Assembly (NCBI GenBank): GCA_005883445.1
Contig: VAZL01000119.1
Span: forward strand, 1 to 7,089
DNA length: 7,089 bases
Source: Alphaproteobacteria bacterium
Lineage (GTDB): Bacteria; Pseudomonadota; Alphaproteobacteria; Rhizobiales; Xanthobacteraceae
Direction of reading: 5' to 3'
Shown: piece by piece, positions 6,229 through 7,089 of the stretch
How positions within the stretch are numbered: the stretch's first letter is position 1
Layout: each line of letters begins with the position of its first letter
Notes under the pieces: generated by a model
Told to the model about the DNA's origin: nothing
Seen by the model: only the letters and a program-made list of their open reading frames with translations
Database searches by the model: none
Position numbers and translations under genes: made by a program

Positions 6229-7089
6229 TCAATCCGGCTCGAACTCGTCCTGGTAATTCCGCCGCAAGGCCGGGTCCTGCTCATCCTTGATGAGATAGCA
6301 GCTGCCGGCCGCCAGTACGTCGATCTCCGAGCCCATGAAGCAACGGAAGGCGTCCTCGGGCGTGCATACGATCGGCTCGCTACGCACGTTGAAGCTGGTG
6401 TTGACCAGGACGGGGCATCCGGTCAGCCGGTGAAAGCGACTGATGAGATCGTGGTAAAGCGGATTGGTTTCGCGATGCACCGTCTGCACGCGGGCGGAAT
6501 AATCGACGTGCGTAACCGCCGGGACGCTGGAACGCGGCACGTTGAGCTTGTCGATCCCGAACAGCTGTTGCTCCTCGCTCGTCATTTCGCGGCGATGGCG
6601 CTCGTGGACCGGAGCGACCATGAGCATGTACGGACTATCCACATCGATGTCGAACCACTCCGAGACGTGCTCGCGCAGGACCGACGGTGCAAACGGGCGA
6701 AAGCTCTCGCGGTACTTAACCTTCAGATTAAGCTTCTTCTGCATTTGCGGGTCGCGCGGATCGGCGAGGATCGAGCGATTGCCGAGCGCGCGCGGACCAA
6801 ACTCCATGCGCCCCTGAAACCAGCCGACGGCCTTGCCGTCCGCGAGCGCGTGTGCGGTGCGCTCGAGCAGCTGATCGCGCGGAAGGATCGCGTAGCGCGC
6901 GCCCGCCGCCTCGAGCCGCGTCTGCGTCTCGCCATCATCGAATTCAGGGCCGAGATAAGAGCCCGCCATGCCGTCCGGCGTGTTTGCGACGGTGCGCGGT
7001 CGATCGGCATAGAGATGATAGATAGTCAGCGCCGCGCCCAGCGCGCCGCCCGAGTCTCCCGCCGCCGGCTGTACCCAGATGTTCTCGAA
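6229..7089 (-). CDS. Carbamoyltransferase, NodU/HypF type (C-terminal part)
   Basis: The reading frame is open to the right edge, so the gene is partial: 286 residues are visible and the N-terminus lies outside. The first visible residues, FENIWVQPAAGDSGGALGAAL, match the end of the actin-like carbamoyltransferase core. The C-terminal domain then shows its signatures VGWFQGRMEFGPRALGNRS, ILADPRDP and KYRESFRPFAPSVL, with PVLVNTSFNVRSEPIV further on. Enzymes of this family move a carbamoyl group from carbamoyl phosphate, via ATP chemistry, to a hydroxyl or similar group; NodU carbamoylates Nod factors, and relatives act on antibiotics and sugars. No nod genes are visible, so NodU itself is not claimed. 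The membrane SGNH hydrolase gene follows 101 bp downstream on the same strand, which suggests a shared role in modifying an exported glycan or metabolite. An internal ATG at 6969 is not the true start, because conserved sequence continues upstream of it. Confidence 0.93.
   Translation of the reverse strand, partial: FENIWVQPAAGDSGGALGAALTIYHLYADRPRTVANTPDGMAGSYLGPEFDDGETQTRLEAAGARYAILPRDQLLERTAHALADGKAVGWFQGRMEFGPRALGNRSILADPRDPQMQKKLNLKVKYRESFRPFAPSVLREHVSEWFDIDVDSPYMLMVAPVHERHRREMTSEEQQLFGIDKLNVPRSSVPAVTHVDYSARVQTVHRETNPLYHDLISRFHRLTGCPVLVNTSFNVRSEPIVCTPEDAFRCFMGSEIDVLAAGSCYLIKDEQDPALRRNYQDEFEPD

Noticed and set aside
6229..7089. Naming the carbamoyltransferase nodU because the host looks rhizobial
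   Set aside because: No Nod factor genes or nod box are visible and the family is broad; only the enzyme class is supported.

Overview
The window is high-GC DNA of the kind found in Alphaproteobacteria, most likely Hyphomicrobiales (Bradyrhizobium/Xanthobacteraceae-like). The evidence is a CpdR-type single-domain response regulator, a small RNA that looks like the alphaproteobacterial mmgR/suhB (alpha-r8) family, a Hyphomicrobiales-style stand-alone N-formylglutamate amidohydrolase, and a membrane domain resembling the DUF3772-type MscS channels of that order. It reads as ordinary chromosome. I see no transposase, integrase, phage gene or CRISPR array.

Layout, left to right. (1) 75-1352 (+): a 12-helix MFS transporter of unknown substrate. 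(2) 1353-1550: a busy gap. It holds a five-codon ORF with a near-perfect Shine-Dalgarno just after the transporter stop, then a promoter-like sequence, a three-hairpin small RNA of about 88 nt, and a strong intrinsic terminator. (3) 1551-2438 (-): an N-formylglutamate amidohydrolase family protein, convergent with the small RNA. (4) 2439-2654: a divergent intergenic region with a 10-bp inverted repeat. (5) 2655-3014 (+): CpdR. (6) 3071-3145 (+): tRNA-Val(GAC), with a possible promoter just upstream. (7) 3263-4071 (+): a zinc-ribbon plus metallo-beta-lactamase-fold hydrolase gene broken by a frameshifting deletion that removed the metal-binding GD motif. (8) 4151-6127 (-): a 658-residue protein joining an SGNH/GDSL hydrolase to an eight-helix membrane bundle. 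(9) 6229-7089 (-): the C-terminal part of a NodU/HypF-type carbamoyltransferase that runs off the right edge.

The last two genes share a strand and lie 101 bp apart, so they probably form an operon: a carbamoyltransferase followed by a membrane SGNH hydrolase. This pairing recurs in uncharacterised envelope, polysaccharide or small-molecule modification loci. The membrane half of the SGNH protein resembles the helices that precede the pore in DUF3772-type mechanosensitive channels and stops where the pore domain should begin. This chimera and the candidate small RNA are the two most interesting items. The cpdR gene links the window to cell-cycle proteolysis (ClpXP adaptor role). The other genes look like unconnected housekeeping or accessory functions.
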